Numbered from the stretch's first letter, positions 45,126 through 54,698 are shown. The stretch is 64,000 bases of DNA from CAVWGP01 sp963754645 (GCA_963754645.1 CAVWGP010000011.1:1426001-1490000), one strand, 5' to 3'. The notes: generated by a model not told the origin, from the sequence alone. Translations and numbers: made by a program.

Positions 45126-45923
45126 ATGGGCGAGGCGCTGCTGCAGGTCCGGAACATCGAGGTCATTTACGACCACGTGATTCTGGTGCTCAAGGGCGTC
45201 TCGCTCGAGGTTCCCGAGGGCGGCATCGTGGCCCTCCTCGGGGCCAACGGCGCCGGCAAGAGCACGACGCTAAAGAGCATTTCCAACCTGCTCCGCGCCG
45301 AACGCGGCGAGGTTACCAAGGGCAGCATCGCCTACAAGGGCGTGCGCATCGACGGGCTGACCCCGGCCGATCTCGTCAAGCGCGGCGTCATCCAGGTCAT
45401 GGAAGGCCGCCACTGTTTTCCGCATCTCACCGTCGAGGAAAATTTGCAGACCGGCGCTTACACGCGCCACGACAGCAGCGCAGCCGATCTCGAAAAGGTC
45501 TACACTTATTTCCCGCGCCTGAAGCAGCGCCGCGGCTCGCTTGCCGGCTATATTTCGGGCGGCGAGCAGCAGATGACGGCGATCGGCCGCGCGCTGATGT
45601 CGAAGCCGAAAATGATCCTGCTCGACGAGCCCTCGATGGGCCTGGCGCCGCAGCTCGTCGAGGAAATTTTCGAAATCGTGAAATCGCTCAACGAAAAGGA
45701 AAAAGTCAGCATCCTGCTGGCCGAGCAGAACACCAACATGGCGCTGCGCTACGCGACCTACGGCTATATTCTCGAGAACGGCCGCGTGGTCATGGACGGC
45801 GCCGCGAAAACCCTGGCGGAAAACCAGGACGTGAAGGAATTCTATCTCGGCCTTTCGGCGGGCGGGCGCAAAAGCTATCGTGAGGTCAAGCACTACAAGC
45901 GGCGCAAGCGCTGGCTCGCCTGA
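45126..45923 (+). CDS. livF: Liv-type ABC transporter ATPase (LivF)
   Basis: 265 residues from the ATG at 45126. Walker A GANGAGKST, Q-loop VMEGRHCF, signature ISGGEQQMTAIGRALM, Walker B LLDEPSMGLAP. It has the usual LivF length plus ~20 C-terminal basic residues (KHYKRRKRWLA). It completes the G-H-M-binding protein-F set and is followed by the PaaK-like gene. Confidence 0.9.
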   Translation: MGEALLQVRNIEVIYDHVILVLKGVSLEVPEGGIVALLGANGAGKSTTLKSISNLLRAERGEVTKGSIAYKGVRIDGLTPADLVKRGVIQVMEGRHCFPHLTVEENLQTGAYTRHDSSAADLEKVYTYFPRLKQRRGSLAGYISGGEQQMTAIGRALMSKPKMILLDEPSMGLAPQLVEEIFEIVKSLNEKEKVSILLAEQNTNMALRYATYGYILENGRVVMDGAAKTLAENQDVKEFYLGLSAGGRKSYREVKHYKRRKRWLA

Positions 45924-46057
45924 GCGGGCCGCGCCGGCGGCCGGATGAGGCAAGGTAGCGCCTTGCGCGCCGGGCCCGGCGCCGGGTAAATCGCCGGTGC
46001 GCCGGCGAGCCTTGTCGCCGCCGCGGATATCGATCCGACACTTGGGGAAGACTAAGA

Positions 46058-47302
46058 ATGGCCGACGGCGAGTATTACGACGCGCTCGAAACCCGCGAGC
46101 CCGCGCAGCGCGAAGCGGCCGTCATGGCCGCGCTCGCCGCCCAGGTCGCGCGCGCCAAGGAGAAATCGTCCTGGTACGCCAAGCTGCTCGCCGATGTCGA
46201 TGCCGGTTCGATCGTCAGCCGCGCCGCGCTGGCGAAGCTGCCGGTCACGCGCAAGCACGGCCTGATCAAGCAGATGAAAGACGAGCCGCCCCTGGGCGGG
46301 CTCAATGCCGTGCCGCTTGCCGAAGCGGCGTTGTTTTTCACCTCGCCCGGGCCGATCTACGAATTGGCGACCGACCGGCCGGATTTTTACGGCGCCGCGC
46401 GCGCCATCCACGCCGCCGGCTTCCGCAAGGGCGACATCATCCACAATTCCTTTTCCTATCACCTGACGCCCGGCGCCTGGATCATTCACTCGGCGGCGCG
46501 CGGCCTCGGTTGCCCGGTGATCCCGGGCGGCGTCGGCAACACCGAGCAGCAGGCGCAAGTCATCGCCCAGATCCGGCCCATCGGCTATGCCGGCACGCCC
46601 GATTTCCTGAAAGTCTTGATCGAAACCGGCGAGAAGCTCGGCTTCGACCTCGGTTCGATCAAGCGCGCGCTGGTCGGCGGCGGGCCGTTGTTCCCGCAGC
46701 TCCGCGATTTTTACCACCGGCGCGGCATCGCCGTGTTCCAAACCTTCGCCACCGCCGAGCTTGGCAACATCGCCTATGAATCGAATTCCTTCGAAGGCCT
46801 CATCGTTGCCGAGGACAAGATCGTCGAGGTGCTGGTGCCGGGCACCGGCGACCCGGTGACGGGCGACGATCAAGTCGGCGAGCTTGTCGTCACCACGCTC
46901 AATCCCGACGCGCCGCTGATCCGTTTCGCGACCGGCGATCTCACCGCGATCCTGCCGGGCATTTCGCGCTGCGGGCGCACCAACATGCGGATCAAAGGCT
47001 GGCTCGGCCGCGCCGACCAGACGACCAAGGTGCGCGGCATGTTCGTGCATCCCGAGCAGATCGCGGAAGTGATGAAACGCCATCCGGACATCAAGCGCGC
47101 CCGCTTCGTCGTCGATATGCGCGACGGGTTCGATATGCCGGTCCTGCGCTGCGAAGCGAATGAGACGACGGGATTCTTTATCCGCACGATCGAGAAGACG
47201 TTTCAAGCGGTCTGCAAAGTCCGCGCCATGATCGAAATCGTGCCGGTGGGCAGCCTGCCGAACGATGGCAAGGTGATCGAAGACGTCCGCAAGATGGGGT
47301 AG
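46058..47302 (+). CDS. PaaK-like (phenylacetate-CoA ligase family) protein
   Basis: 414 residues, the PaaK family length. The C-terminal part is typical: TLNPDAPLIRFATGDLTAIL, GWLGRADQTTKVRGMFVHPE and GKVIEDVRKMG. The usual P-loop SSGTTGxP is not present; the equivalent place reads FFTSPGPIYELAT. So it may have low or altered adenylation activity. It closes the Liv operon and is followed by a strong terminator. A role in activating the transported acid is inferred from context. Confidence 0.8.
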   Translation: MADGEYYDALETREPAQREAAVMAALAAQVARAKEKSSWYAKLLADVDAGSIVSRAALAKLPVTRKHGLIKQMKDEPPLGGLNAVPLAEAALFFTSPGPIYELATDRPDFYGAARAIHAAGFRKGDIIHNSFSYHLTPGAWIIHSAARGLGCPVIPGGVGNTEQQAQVIAQIRPIGYAGTPDFLKVLIETGEKLGFDLGSIKRALVGGGPLFPQLRDFYHRRGIAVFQTFATAELGNIAYESNSFEGLIVAEDKIVEVLVPGTGDPVTGDDQVGELVVTTLNPDAPLIRFATGDLTAILPGISRCGRTNMRIKGWLGRADQTTKVRGMFVHPEQIAEVMKRHPDIKRARFVVDMRDGFDMPVLRCEANETTGFFIRTIEKTFQAVCKVRAMIEIVPVGSLPNDGKVIEDVRKMG

Positions 47303-47460
47303 CAAAGCAAACGATCGTTTGGCTCTGTGGCCAAAAAATCACGAATTAGCCATATTGCCAGCATAGTCGCGCCATTTTCTGGGAAATAATGAGCACAGTA
47401 GATCTCCCCTCCAAATTGAGGCTTCCCCGAGCCTCCTCCGGCCTCCCCGGGCTGGAGAAT

Positions 47461-47503
47461 TGGCGGTCAACGGATGCCCTCCTGTTGACCGCCATATTTT
47501 TTT
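47461..47503 (+). terminator. Rho-independent terminator
   Basis: An 11-bp perfect stem (47461-47471 with 47484-47494) is followed by TATTTTTTT. It ends the Liv/PaaK operon 158 bases after the last stop and lies just before ccmA. Confidence 0.85.
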
Positions 47504-47528
47504 GCGCCGATAGCGCCAGGCGGCGCGC

Positions 47529-48167
47529 ATGACCGCGTCCGCCGGCGAAAATCTCGCGGCGCGCGGATTGGCATGCATCCGCGGCGAGCGCCTGGTTTTT
47601 CGCGATGTCGAGTTCTCCGTCGCCGGCGGCGAAGCGCTGCGTCTCACCGGACCCAATGGCAGCGGCAAATCGAGCCTGCTCCGCCTCATCGCCGGCTTCG
47701 GCCGGCCAGCCGCCGGCACGTTGCGCTGGAACGGCGCCGATATCGAGCTCGGCGCTTGGGGCGGCCGGGAGCGCGGCTTGCTTTATCTCGGCCATCAGGA
47801 CGCGGTAAAGCCGTGGCTCACGGTGGGCGAGAACCTGGCCTTTTGGGCAGCGCTGAACGGCGCTGCGGTGGCCGCATCTGTTGCGCCGGCATTGGCACGT
47901 TTGGGCCTCGGCGCCCATGCCGCGGCGCCCGCGCGCTATCTTTCGGCCGGGCAGAGGCGGCGTTTGGCGCTGGCCCGGCTGGCCGCGATCCCGGCGCTGC
48001 TCTGGCTGCTCGATGAGCCGACGACGGCGCTCGACGATGCCAGTGTCGGCGTTGTCGAAAGCCTGATCGCCGAGCACTGTAAGGGCGGCGGCATGGCCGT
48101 TGTTTCGACCCATGCCGCGCTGGCGCTGCCGGGGTCGCTTGGCTTGGAGCTTGGCGCTGCGGCATGA
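47529..48167 (+). CDS. ccmA: Heme exporter ATPase CcmA
   Basis: 212 residues. Walker A GPNGSGKSS, signature LSAGQRRRLALARLA, Walker B LWLLDEPTTALD. With CcmB and CcmC it drives release of heme-loaded CcmE in System I cytochrome c maturation. First gene of a nine-gene ccm operon; overlaps ccmB by 4 bases. Confidence 0.95.
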   Translation: MTASAGENLAARGLACIRGERLVFRDVEFSVAGGEALRLTGPNGSGKSSLLRLIAGFGRPAAGTLRWNGADIELGAWGGRERGLLYLGHQDAVKPWLTVGENLAFWAALNGAAVAASVAPALARLGLGAHAAAPARYLSAGQRRRLALARLAAIPALLWLLDEPTTALDDASVGVVESLIAEHCKGGGMAVVSTHAALALPGSLGLELGAAA

Positions 48168-48829
48168 GCGGATTCCTTGCCGTGCTGCGGCGCGACCTCC
48201 GCTTGGCCCTGCGCCATGGCAGCGACACGGCCACGGTCTTGGCGTTTTTTGTCATCGCCGTATCGTTGTTCCCCTTCGGCGTCGGGCCGGAGCACGAAAC
48301 CTTGGCCAAGATCGCCGGCGGCGTTGTCTGGGTGGCGGCGCTGCTCGCGGCACTGCTGTCGCTCGATCGGCTGTTCCAGGCCGATTACGAAGATGGCGCG
48401 CTCGATTGCCTGCTTCTGGCGCCGCTCGCGCCCAGCCTGCTCGTGCTCGCCAAATGCCTCGCCCACTGGCTGACCACGGGCCTGCCCCTGGTCCTGCTGT
48501 CGCCCTTGCTTGGCCTGCTGATGGGGCTCGATCCGCGCGCGCTCGCGATCCTTCCGCTTTCCCTCGCCCTCGGCACGCCGGTGCTGACGCTCATCGGCGC
48601 CGTCGGCGCCGCCTTGATCCTGGGCGCCAGGCGCGGCGGTGTGCTCCTTTCGCTCTTGGTGCTGCCGCTCTACATTCCGGTCTTGATCTTCGGCGTCGCG
48701 ACCGTCGAGGCTGTGGCAACGGGCATGCCGTCGCGGCCCCACCTCTTGCTGCTGGGCGCCATGTTGCTCGGTTCGCTGGCGGCGGCACCCCTGGTCGCCG
48801 CGCTCGCCCTGCGCCAGGCGGCCGAATAG
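48164..48829 (+). CDS. ccmB: Heme exporter permease CcmB
   Basis: 221 residues with six membrane helices. CcmB features: LRRDLRLALRHG near the start, FQADYEDGALDCLLLAPLAP, and LSLLVLPLYIPVLIFGVATV. Partner of CcmA in the inner membrane. Confidence 0.95.
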   Translation: MSGFLAVLRRDLRLALRHGSDTATVLAFFVIAVSLFPFGVGPEHETLAKIAGGVVWVAALLAALLSLDRLFQADYEDGALDCLLLAPLAPSLLVLAKCLAHWLTTGLPLVLLSPLLGLLMGLDPRALAILPLSLALGTPVLTLIGAVGAALILGARRGGVLLSLLVLPLYIPVLIFGVATVEAVATGMPSRPHLLLLGAMLLGSLAAAPLVAALALRQAAE

Positions 48830-48846
48830 GATTGGTTGGAGTCACA

Positions 48847-49578
48847 ATGGCCATACGTTTTCATGTACTTGCAAACCCCGCACGCTTCCTGCGGCTTGTA
48901 CGCGTTGTACTTCCTTGGACCATTGTCGCCGCAACGCTTTGTCTTTCAATAGGAATATTGTGGGGCCTGGTGTACGCGCCAGCCGATTATCAACAGGGCG
49001 ATAGCGTACGAATAATCTACGTACACGTACCCGCGGCGTGGATGGCGCTCTTTATCTATGGCTGCATGGCGGCAACGAGTGCGGCGGCCCTGATCTGGCG
49101 CCAGCCGCTGGGCCATGTCCTGGCCCGGGCGGCGGCGCCGATCGGCGCTTGCTTTACCGCCTTGGCGTTGGTCACGGGCTCGCTGTGGGGCAAGCCGATG
49201 TGGGGGGCCTGGTGGGTGTGGGACGCGCGCCTGACCTCGGTCCTCATCCTCCTCTTCCTCTATCTCGGCTACATCGCCCTGGCGAACGCCTTCGACGACC
49301 CCGGCCGGGGCTCCAGGTCGGCGGCGATCCTGGCCATCGTCGGTGTCGTCAACCTGCCGATCATCAAGTTTTCGGTCGATTGGTGGAACACGCTGCACCA
49401 GCCGGCCAGCATCATCAGCGCCTCAGGGCCGAAGATTTACGCCGCCATGCTTTGGCCGCTCTTGCTGACGATCCTGGGCTTCACCTTCTACTTCTTGGCG
49501 GTCTGGATGCTGCGCGCCCGGGCCGAACTCGCCGAAATCCGCCTAAGGGCGCTGCGGCTTCGCGCCATGGCGGCCTAA
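48847..49578 (+). CDS. ccmC: Heme handling protein CcmC
   Basis: 243 residues, six helices. It has the heme-binding WWD-type motif WGAWWVWDARLTSVLIL with flanking His residues (YVHVPAAW and WWNTLHQPASI). It loads heme onto CcmE. The first ~60 codons use ATA, GTA, CTT, TCA and CGA codons that are rare elsewhere in the window; from about 49030 codon use returns to normal. Confidence 0.95.
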   Translation: MAIRFHVLANPARFLRLVRVVLPWTIVAATLCLSIGILWGLVYAPADYQQGDSVRIIYVHVPAAWMALFIYGCMAATSAAALIWRQPLGHVLARAAAPIGACFTALALVTGSLWGKPMWGAWWVWDARLTSVLILLFLYLGYIALANAFDDPGRGSRSAAILAIVGVVNLPIIKFSVDWWNTLHQPASIISASGPKIYAAMLWPLLLTILGFTFYFLAVWMLRARAELAEIRLRALRLRAMAA

Positions 49579-49642
49579 GGCGCCGGACGAAGTCGGCGGG
49601 CGCCGTGTTAGACAATAGGCAGTAGGACAATTGCGGTCGATC

Positions 49643-49834
49643 ATGGACGGGCTTGGCAAATTCCTGGCGATGGGTGGCTATGCCGCCTATGTTTGGCCGG
49701 CCCTGGGGCTGACCGCGCTCACGATGGGCGTTTTGTTCGTCGTGAGCCTGCGGGCGGCGCGCCACGGCGAGGCGAAATTGGCCGAACTCGAAGCTTTAAC
49801 AAAGGACGAAAAGCGCGATGAGAGCCAAGCATAA
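49643..49834 (+). CDS. ccmD: Small membrane protein CcmD
   Basis: 63 residues from the ATG at 49643; a TTG at 49631 is an alternative. One membrane helix (YAAYVWPALGLTALTMGVLF) with a charged C-terminal tail, as in CcmD. It stabilises the CcmABC-CcmE complex. Overlaps ccmE. Confidence 0.9.
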   Translation: MDGLGKFLAMGGYAAYVWPALGLTALTMGVLFVVSLRAARHGEAKLAELEALTKDEKRDESQA

Positions 49835-50273
49835 ACGCCTGTCCTTCGTCGTCGTCGGCCTCGGCCTGCTCGGCGCCGCGCTCATGCTCGTGCTGGTGGC
49901 GCTCGAGGACAGCGTGACGTTTTTCTACACGCCGAGCCAGGTCGCCGAAAAAAAGGTTCCGCCCGGCCAGCGCATGCGCCTCGGCGGCCTGGTCGAGGAG
50001 AAAAGCGTCCGCAAGCTCGATGACGGCGTCACCGTCGAATTCAAGGTCACCGACCGGGCCAAGTCGCTGACCGTGCGTTACAAAGGCGTGCTGCCGGATC
50101 TGTTCCGCGAAGGGCAGGGCGTCGTCGCCCAGGGCGCGCTGCAGCCCGACGGCGTCTTCACCGCCGCCACCGTGCTGGCCAAGCACGACGAGCGCTACGT
50201 GCCCAAGGAAGTCGTCGACGAGATGAAGAAGCAGGGCCTCTGGAAACACTCGGACGGCGGCGCCAAAAAATGA
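49818..50273 (+). CDS. ccmE: Heme chaperone CcmE
   Basis: 151 residues. One N-terminal membrane anchor (residues ~9-28) and an OB-fold periplasmic domain. The covalent heme-binding His is H123 in VLAKHDERYVPKEV, with Y127 as the axial ligand. Overlaps ccmD upstream and ccmF downstream. Confidence 0.95.
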   Translation: MRAKHKRLSFVVVGLGLLGAALMLVLVALEDSVTFFYTPSQVAEKKVPPGQRMRLGGLVEEKSVRKLDDGVTVEFKVTDRAKSLTVRYKGVLPDLFREGQGVVAQGALQPDGVFTAATVLAKHDERYVPKEVVDEMKKQGLWKHSDGGAKK

Positions 50274-52261
50274 TTCCCGAACTCGGTCATTACGCGCTGG
50301 TGCTGGCCTTCGTCGTCGCCGCGGTTCAGAGCGTCGTGCCGCTGATCGGCGCGCAGCGCGGCGATGGGCGCCTGATGGCGCTCGCCGTGCCGGCCGCGCA
50401 GGGCCAGTTCGTCCTGGTGACGGCCGCTTTCGCGGCGCTCACCTATGCCTTCGTCACCTCGGATTTCTCGGTCGCCAACGTCGTCGCCAATTCGCACAGC
50501 GCCAAGCCGCTGCTCTACAAAATTTCCGGCGTTTGGGGCAACCACGAGGGCTCGCTGCTGCTGTGGGCGCTGATCCTGGCGCTGTTCGGCGCCGCCGTCG
50601 CCAGCTTCGGCGCCAATCTGCCGCCGGGGCTGCGCGCCCGCGTGATTTCGATTCAGGGCATGATCGGCCTGGGCTTTATCGCCTTCATGCTGTTCACCTC
50701 GAACCCGTTCCTGCGCGCCGATCCGGCGCCGCCCGATGGGCGCGGGCTCAATCCGCTGCTGCAGGATCCCGGCCTCGCCTTTCATCCGCCCTTTCTCTAT
50801 CTCGGCTATGTCGGCTTCTCGATGGCGTTTTCCTTCGCCGTGGCGGCGCTGATCGAGGGCCGCGTCGACGCCGCCTGGGCGCGCTGGGTCAGGCCCTGGA
50901 CGCTCGCCGCCTGGGGCTTTCTCACGGTCGGCATCGCGCTCGGCTCGTGGTGGGCCTATTACGAACTCGGCTGGGGCGGCTGGTGGTTCTGGGACCCGGT
51001 CGAGAATGCGAGCTTCATGCCCTGGCTGGTCGGCACCGCCTTGCTGCACTCGGCCATCGTCGTCGAGAAGCGCGACGCGCTGAAAAGCTGGACGATCCTG
51101 CTCGCCATCCTCACTTTCGGCCTGAGCCTGCTCGGCACGTTCCTGGTGCGCTCGGGCGTGCTGACCTCGGTGCATACCTTCGCCAGCGATCCCGAGCGCG
51201 GCATTTTCATCCTGCTGCTGCTCGTCGCCGCCATCGGCGGCTCGCTCGCGCTCTACGCGATCCGCGCGCCCAGCCTGCGCTCGCACGGCCAGTTCAAGCC
51301 GGTCAGCCGCGAGGGCGCGATCGTGCTCAACAATCTCCTGCTCACCGTGGCGACGGCCACGGTCTTCATCGGCACGCTGTTTCCGCTGTTCTATTCCATG
51401 TTCGGCGGCAGCATTTCGGTGGGCGCGCCTTTTTTCAACCTCACCTTCGTGCCGCTGATGCTGCCGCTGCTCGCCGCCGTGGCCCTCGGCCCGCAGCTTG
51501 CCTGGAAGCGCGGCGATCTCGGCGCCGGTTTCGCGCGGCTCAAAGCGGCCTTTGCGATTTCGGTTGCCGGCACGCTGGGCGCGCTGTGGCTCGTCGATTG
51601 GCGCCAGGCGCTGGCCGCGCTCGGCATCGGGCTCGGCATCTGGGTCATACTCGCGGCCGCCATCGAATGGGCCGAGCGGATCCTGCTGTTCCGCGTGCCC
51701 TTGCTGCAGAGCCTGCGCCGCGCCGCCGGCCTGCCGCGCGCCGCGCACGGCATGACGATCGCCCATGCCGCGCTCGGCATCGTCGTGCTCGGCATCACGG
51801 CCTCGGCGGCGTGGCAGAGCGAGTCGATCCAATATATGCGCCCGGGCGCCAAGGCCGAGATCGCGGGCTACACCCTCGCCTTCGACGGCGTGCGCGAGCT
51901 GCGCGGCTCGAACTACATCGCCGAGCAAGGCATTTTCCGCGTCGAGCGCCGGGGCTCGCCGGTGACCGTGCTCTATCCCGAAAAGCGCCGCTATCCGATC
52001 GAAGGCACGTCGACGACGGAAGCGGCGATTCACACGACCTTCGTCGCCGATCTCTACGCCGTGCTGGGCGATGCCGATGGGCGCGGCGGCTGGGCGGTGC
52101 GGCTCTATCACAATCCGCTGGTGCCGTGGATTTGGGGCGGTTGCATTCTCATGTTCTTCGGCGGCCTGGTTTCGCTCACCGATCGCCGCCACCGCGTCGG
52201 CGCGCCGGCGCGACAGAGCCCGGCGGCGGCACAGCCGTTGCGGCCGGCGGCGGCGGAATAG
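50270..52261 (+). CDS. ccmF: Cytochrome c heme lyase subunit CcmF
   Basis: 663 residues, ~15 helices. WWD motif GWGGWWFWDPVENASFMPWL; flanking His in WGNHEGSLLLW, LQDPGLAFHPPFLYLGYVG and VLTSVHTFASDP. It takes heme from CcmE and, with CcmH/CcmI, attaches it to apocytochrome. Confidence 0.95.
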   Translation: MIPELGHYALVLAFVVAAVQSVVPLIGAQRGDGRLMALAVPAAQGQFVLVTAAFAALTYAFVTSDFSVANVVANSHSAKPLLYKISGVWGNHEGSLLLWALILALFGAAVASFGANLPPGLRARVISIQGMIGLGFIAFMLFTSNPFLRADPAPPDGRGLNPLLQDPGLAFHPPFLYLGYVGFSMAFSFAVAALIEGRVDAAWARWVRPWTLAAWGFLTVGIALGSWWAYYELGWGGWWFWDPVENASFMPWLVGTALLHSAIVVEKRDALKSWTILLAILTFGLSLLGTFLVRSGVLTSVHTFASDPERGIFILLLLVAAIGGSLALYAIRAPSLRSHGQFKPVSREGAIVLNNLLLTVATATVFIGTLFPLFYSMFGGSISVGAPFFNLTFVPLMLPLLAAVALGPQLAWKRGDLGAGFARLKAAFAISVAGTLGALWLVDWRQALAALGIGLGIWVILAAAIEWAERILLFRVPLLQSLRRAAGLPRAAHGMTIAHAALGIVVLGITASAAWQSESIQYMRPGAKAEIAGYTLAFDGVRELRGSNYIAEQGIFRVERRGSPVTVLYPEKRRYPIEGTSTTEAAIHTTFVADLYAVLGDADGRGGWAVRLYHNPLVPWIWGGCILMFFGGLVSLTDRRHRVGAPARQSPAAAQPLRPAAAE

Positions 52262-52270
52262 GCGCCGCGC

Positions 52271-52825
52271 ATGCGAAACTCGCTCCGCTTCCTGCTGCCG
52301 GCCGTGGTCTTCGCCGCGCTCGCCATCGGCCTCGCGCTGGCGCTGACCGGCATTGACGGCGGCAAGCGCGGCCCCAATGCGCCGCTGCCCTCGACCCTGA
52401 TCGGCAAACCAGCGCCGAAAATTTCCTTGCCGCCGCTGGCCGGCGCCGAAAACGGTTTCGCCACCGCCGATCTCGCGGGCAAGGTTTCGGTCGTAAATGT
52501 TTTCGCGCAATGGTGCGCGCCCTGCCTCGCCGAGCATCCGCAGCTCATGCGCCTGGCGAAGGAGCAGGGCATTCAGCTCGTCGGCATCAACTACAAGGAC
52601 AAGGACGACAAAGCCCAAGCCTGGCTCAAGGAGCACGGCAATCCCTTCGCCCGCATCGGCGCGGATCGCGACGGGCGCGGCGGCATCGAATGGGGCGTTT
52701 ACGGCGTGCCCGAAACCTTCATCGTCGACAAGGCGGGCGTGATCCGCTACCGCCATGTCAGCGCGATCACCGAAACCGTGCTGCGCGACGAAATCCTGCC
52801 GCTCCTGGCGAAACTGCGGCAATGA
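52271..52825 (+). CDS. ccmG: Thiol-disulfide oxidoreductase CcmG/DsbE
   Basis: 184 residues. N-terminal membrane anchor, thioredoxin fold with the W-C82-A-P-C85 active site in VFAQWCAPCLAEHP, and a cis-Pro in GVYGVPETFIVD. It keeps the apocytochrome CxxCH cysteines reduced in the periplasm. Overlaps ccmH by 4 bases. Confidence 0.95.
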   Translation: MRNSLRFLLPAVVFAALAIGLALALTGIDGGKRGPNAPLPSTLIGKPAPKISLPPLAGAENGFATADLAGKVSVVNVFAQWCAPCLAEHPQLMRLAKEQGIQLVGINYKDKDDKAQAWLKEHGNPFARIGADRDGRGGIEWGVYGVPETFIVDKAGVIRYRHVSAITETVLRDEILPLLAKLRQ

Positions 52826-53304
52826 TCCGCCGCCTCGCCCTGATCCTCGCCTTTTTGCTGGCGGCCAATCCGGCCCCGGCGGCGATCGAGCCCGATGAGC
52901 TGCTCGCCGATCCCAAGCTCGAAGCGCGCGCCCGCGGCATCACCAAGGTCTTGCGCTGCCTGGTCTGCCAGAACCAGTCGATCGACAATTCCAGCGCGCC
53001 GCTGGCGCGCGATCTACGCCGCCTGGTGCGCGAACGCATCAAGGCCGGCGACAGCGACGACCAAGTCCTCGATTTCGTCGTGGCGCGCTACGGCGATTTC
53101 GCCCTGCTGCGCCCGCCGGTCAAGCCCGCGACCTGGATCCTGTGGTTCGGCCCCGCGCTCTTGCTCGCCGGCGGCGGCGGATTTCTGTGGTGGCGCGCGC
53201 GCCGCTCGCGCGGCGTCACCGCGCCGGCGCCGGTGCCGCTCAGCGCCGAGGAGGAGGCGCGCATCGCGTCCCTGCTCGGCGGCAACAAGGGCCCGCCGGC
53301 ATGA
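52822..53304 (+). CDS. ccmH: Cytochrome c maturation protein CcmH
   Basis: 160 residues. Signal sequence, the RC46LVC49QNQSIDNSSAPLA active-site motif, and one membrane helix (ATWILWFGPALLLAGGGGFL) followed by a charged tail. It presents the apocytochrome cysteines. Its ATG overlaps the ccmG stop and its stop overlaps the ccmI start. Confidence 0.95.
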   Translation: MIRRLALILAFLLAANPAPAAIEPDELLADPKLEARARGITKVLRCLVCQNQSIDNSSAPLARDLRRLVRERIKAGDSDDQVLDFVVARYGDFALLRPPVKPATWILWFGPALLLAGGGGFLWWRARRSRGVTAPAPVPLSAEEEARIASLLGGNKGPPA

Positions 53305-54698
53305 TCCTGTGGCTGGCCGGCGGCGGCCTCACGCTCCTCGTCGTGCTGATGCTGGCGCGGCCGCTGTGGCGCGCCGGCGCCGGCGAGGTCGCGGCGCGCG
53401 GCGCCTACGATCTGGAAATCTACAAGGACCAGCTCGCCGAGCTTGAGCGCGACGCGGCGCGCGGCGTCATCGGCGCCGAGGAGGCGCGGGCGGCGCGCAT
53501 CGAAATTCAGCGCCGCATGCTCGCGGCCGAGGCGGCGAGCGCCGCTGCCCCAAGCCCGGGCGGCGCGAAACATCCGGCCGTCGCCGGCGTGCTGGCGATT
53601 TGCCTGGGCATCCCCTTCGCCGCCGGCGCGCTCTATCTCGCGCTCGGCCAGCCCGGCCTGCCGAGCGTGTCGCTTGGCCGCGATGCGCCGCCCAGCGATG
53701 CCGCCGAAATCAAAACGCTGGCGGCGCTCGAAGCCAAGGCGAAGCTCAATCCAACCGGGCTCGAAGACCGCCTGGCGCTGGCCGATTTCCATTTCGAGAA
53801 GCGGCGCTTCCGCTCCGCCGCCAAATCCTATCGCATCGCCGCGGCGCTGTCGGGCGGCCGGCCCGATATCGTCTCGCTGTTCGGCGAGGCGCTGACGCGC
53901 GCCGGCGGCGGCCATGTCGGCGAGGAAGCGCGCAAGGCCTTCGAGCGCGCGCTGGCGCGCGATCCCGCCGATGTGCGCGCGATCTATTTCCTCGGCCTGG
54001 CCGATGCCCAGGCCGGCAAGTCGCGCGCGGCGCTGGCGCGCTGGCTCCGGCTCGAAGCCGGATCGGCGGCCGATGCCGCTTGGCTGCCGCTGCTGCGCCA
54101 GGAGATCGCGCGCGTCGCCAAGGACGCCGAGATCGACCTGGCGGCGCTGCGCCGCGAATTGGGGATCGGCGAGCGCGGCCCGGCGGCGCCTCGCGGGCCG
54201 AGCGCGCGCGACATCGAGGACGCCGACAAGATGCCGCCCGAGGATCGCCTGAACATGATTCGCGGCATGGTTGCAAATCTCGAAGCGCGCCTCAAGGACA
54301 ATCCCAACGATCTCGAAGGCTGGAAGCGCCTGGCGCGCTCCTTCGCCGTCTCGGGCGAGCACGCCAAATCCGCCGAAGCCTATCGCCGCGCCGCGGCCCT
54401 GGCGCCGGGCGACGCGGCGCTGCTCGGGGACTACGCGGCGGCCCTCATCCGCGGCCTGCCCGAAGGCAAGCCGCCGACGCCCGACATCGTCGCCGTGCTG
54501 CGCCAGCTCATCGCCAAGGACGAGAACAACCCGCTGGCGCTGTTCTATCTCGGCATCGCCGAAGCCGAGGCCGGCAACAAGGCAGCCGCCGCCGCGCTCT
54601 GGCGCAAACTCCTCGCCCGCCTCCCCGCCGACGCCCCGATCCGCGACCTGCTGCAAAAACGCATCGCCGCGCTGGGGCTGGGGGAGGAGAAGAAGTAG
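53301..54698 (+). CDS. ccmI: Apocytochrome chaperone CcmI (TPR protein)
   Basis: 465 residues. Two N-terminal membrane helices around a loop with YKDQLAELERDAARGVI, then TPR-type repeats (FEKRRFRSAAKSYRIAAALS; PNDLEGWKRLARSF). It holds the C-terminus of apocytochromes for the heme lyase. Last gene of the ccm operon; no ccm gene is missing. Confidence 0.95.
   Translation: MILWLAGGGLTLLVVLMLARPLWRAGAGEVAARGAYDLEIYKDQLAELERDAARGVIGAEEARAARIEIQRRMLAAEAASAAAPSPGGAKHPAVAGVLAICLGIPFAAGALYLALGQPGLPSVSLGRDAPPSDAAEIKTLAALEAKAKLNPTGLEDRLALADFHFEKRRFRSAAKSYRIAAALSGGRPDIVSLFGEALTRAGGGHVGEEARKAFERALARDPADVRAIYFLGLADAQAGKSRAALARWLRLEAGSAADAAWLPLLRQEIARVAKDAEIDLAALRRELGIGERGPAAPRGPSARDIEDADKMPPEDRLNMIRGMVANLEARLKDNPNDLEGWKRLARSFAVSGEHAKSAEAYRRAAALAPGDAALLGDYAAALIRGLPEGKPPTPDIVAVLRQLIAKDENNPLALFYLGIAEAEAGNKAAAAALWRKLLARLPADAPIRDLLQKRIAALGLGEEKK

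Noticed and set aside
38152..47302. A branched-chain amino acid uptake operon
   Set aside because: The transporter is of Liv type, but the flanking acyl-CoA-synthetase-like genes point to an organic acid substrate; the amino acid role is not supported.
50195..52822. An 875-codon minus-strand open frame
   Set aside because: Antisense shadow of ccmF and ccmG, rich in Arg/Ala/Glu without domain features.
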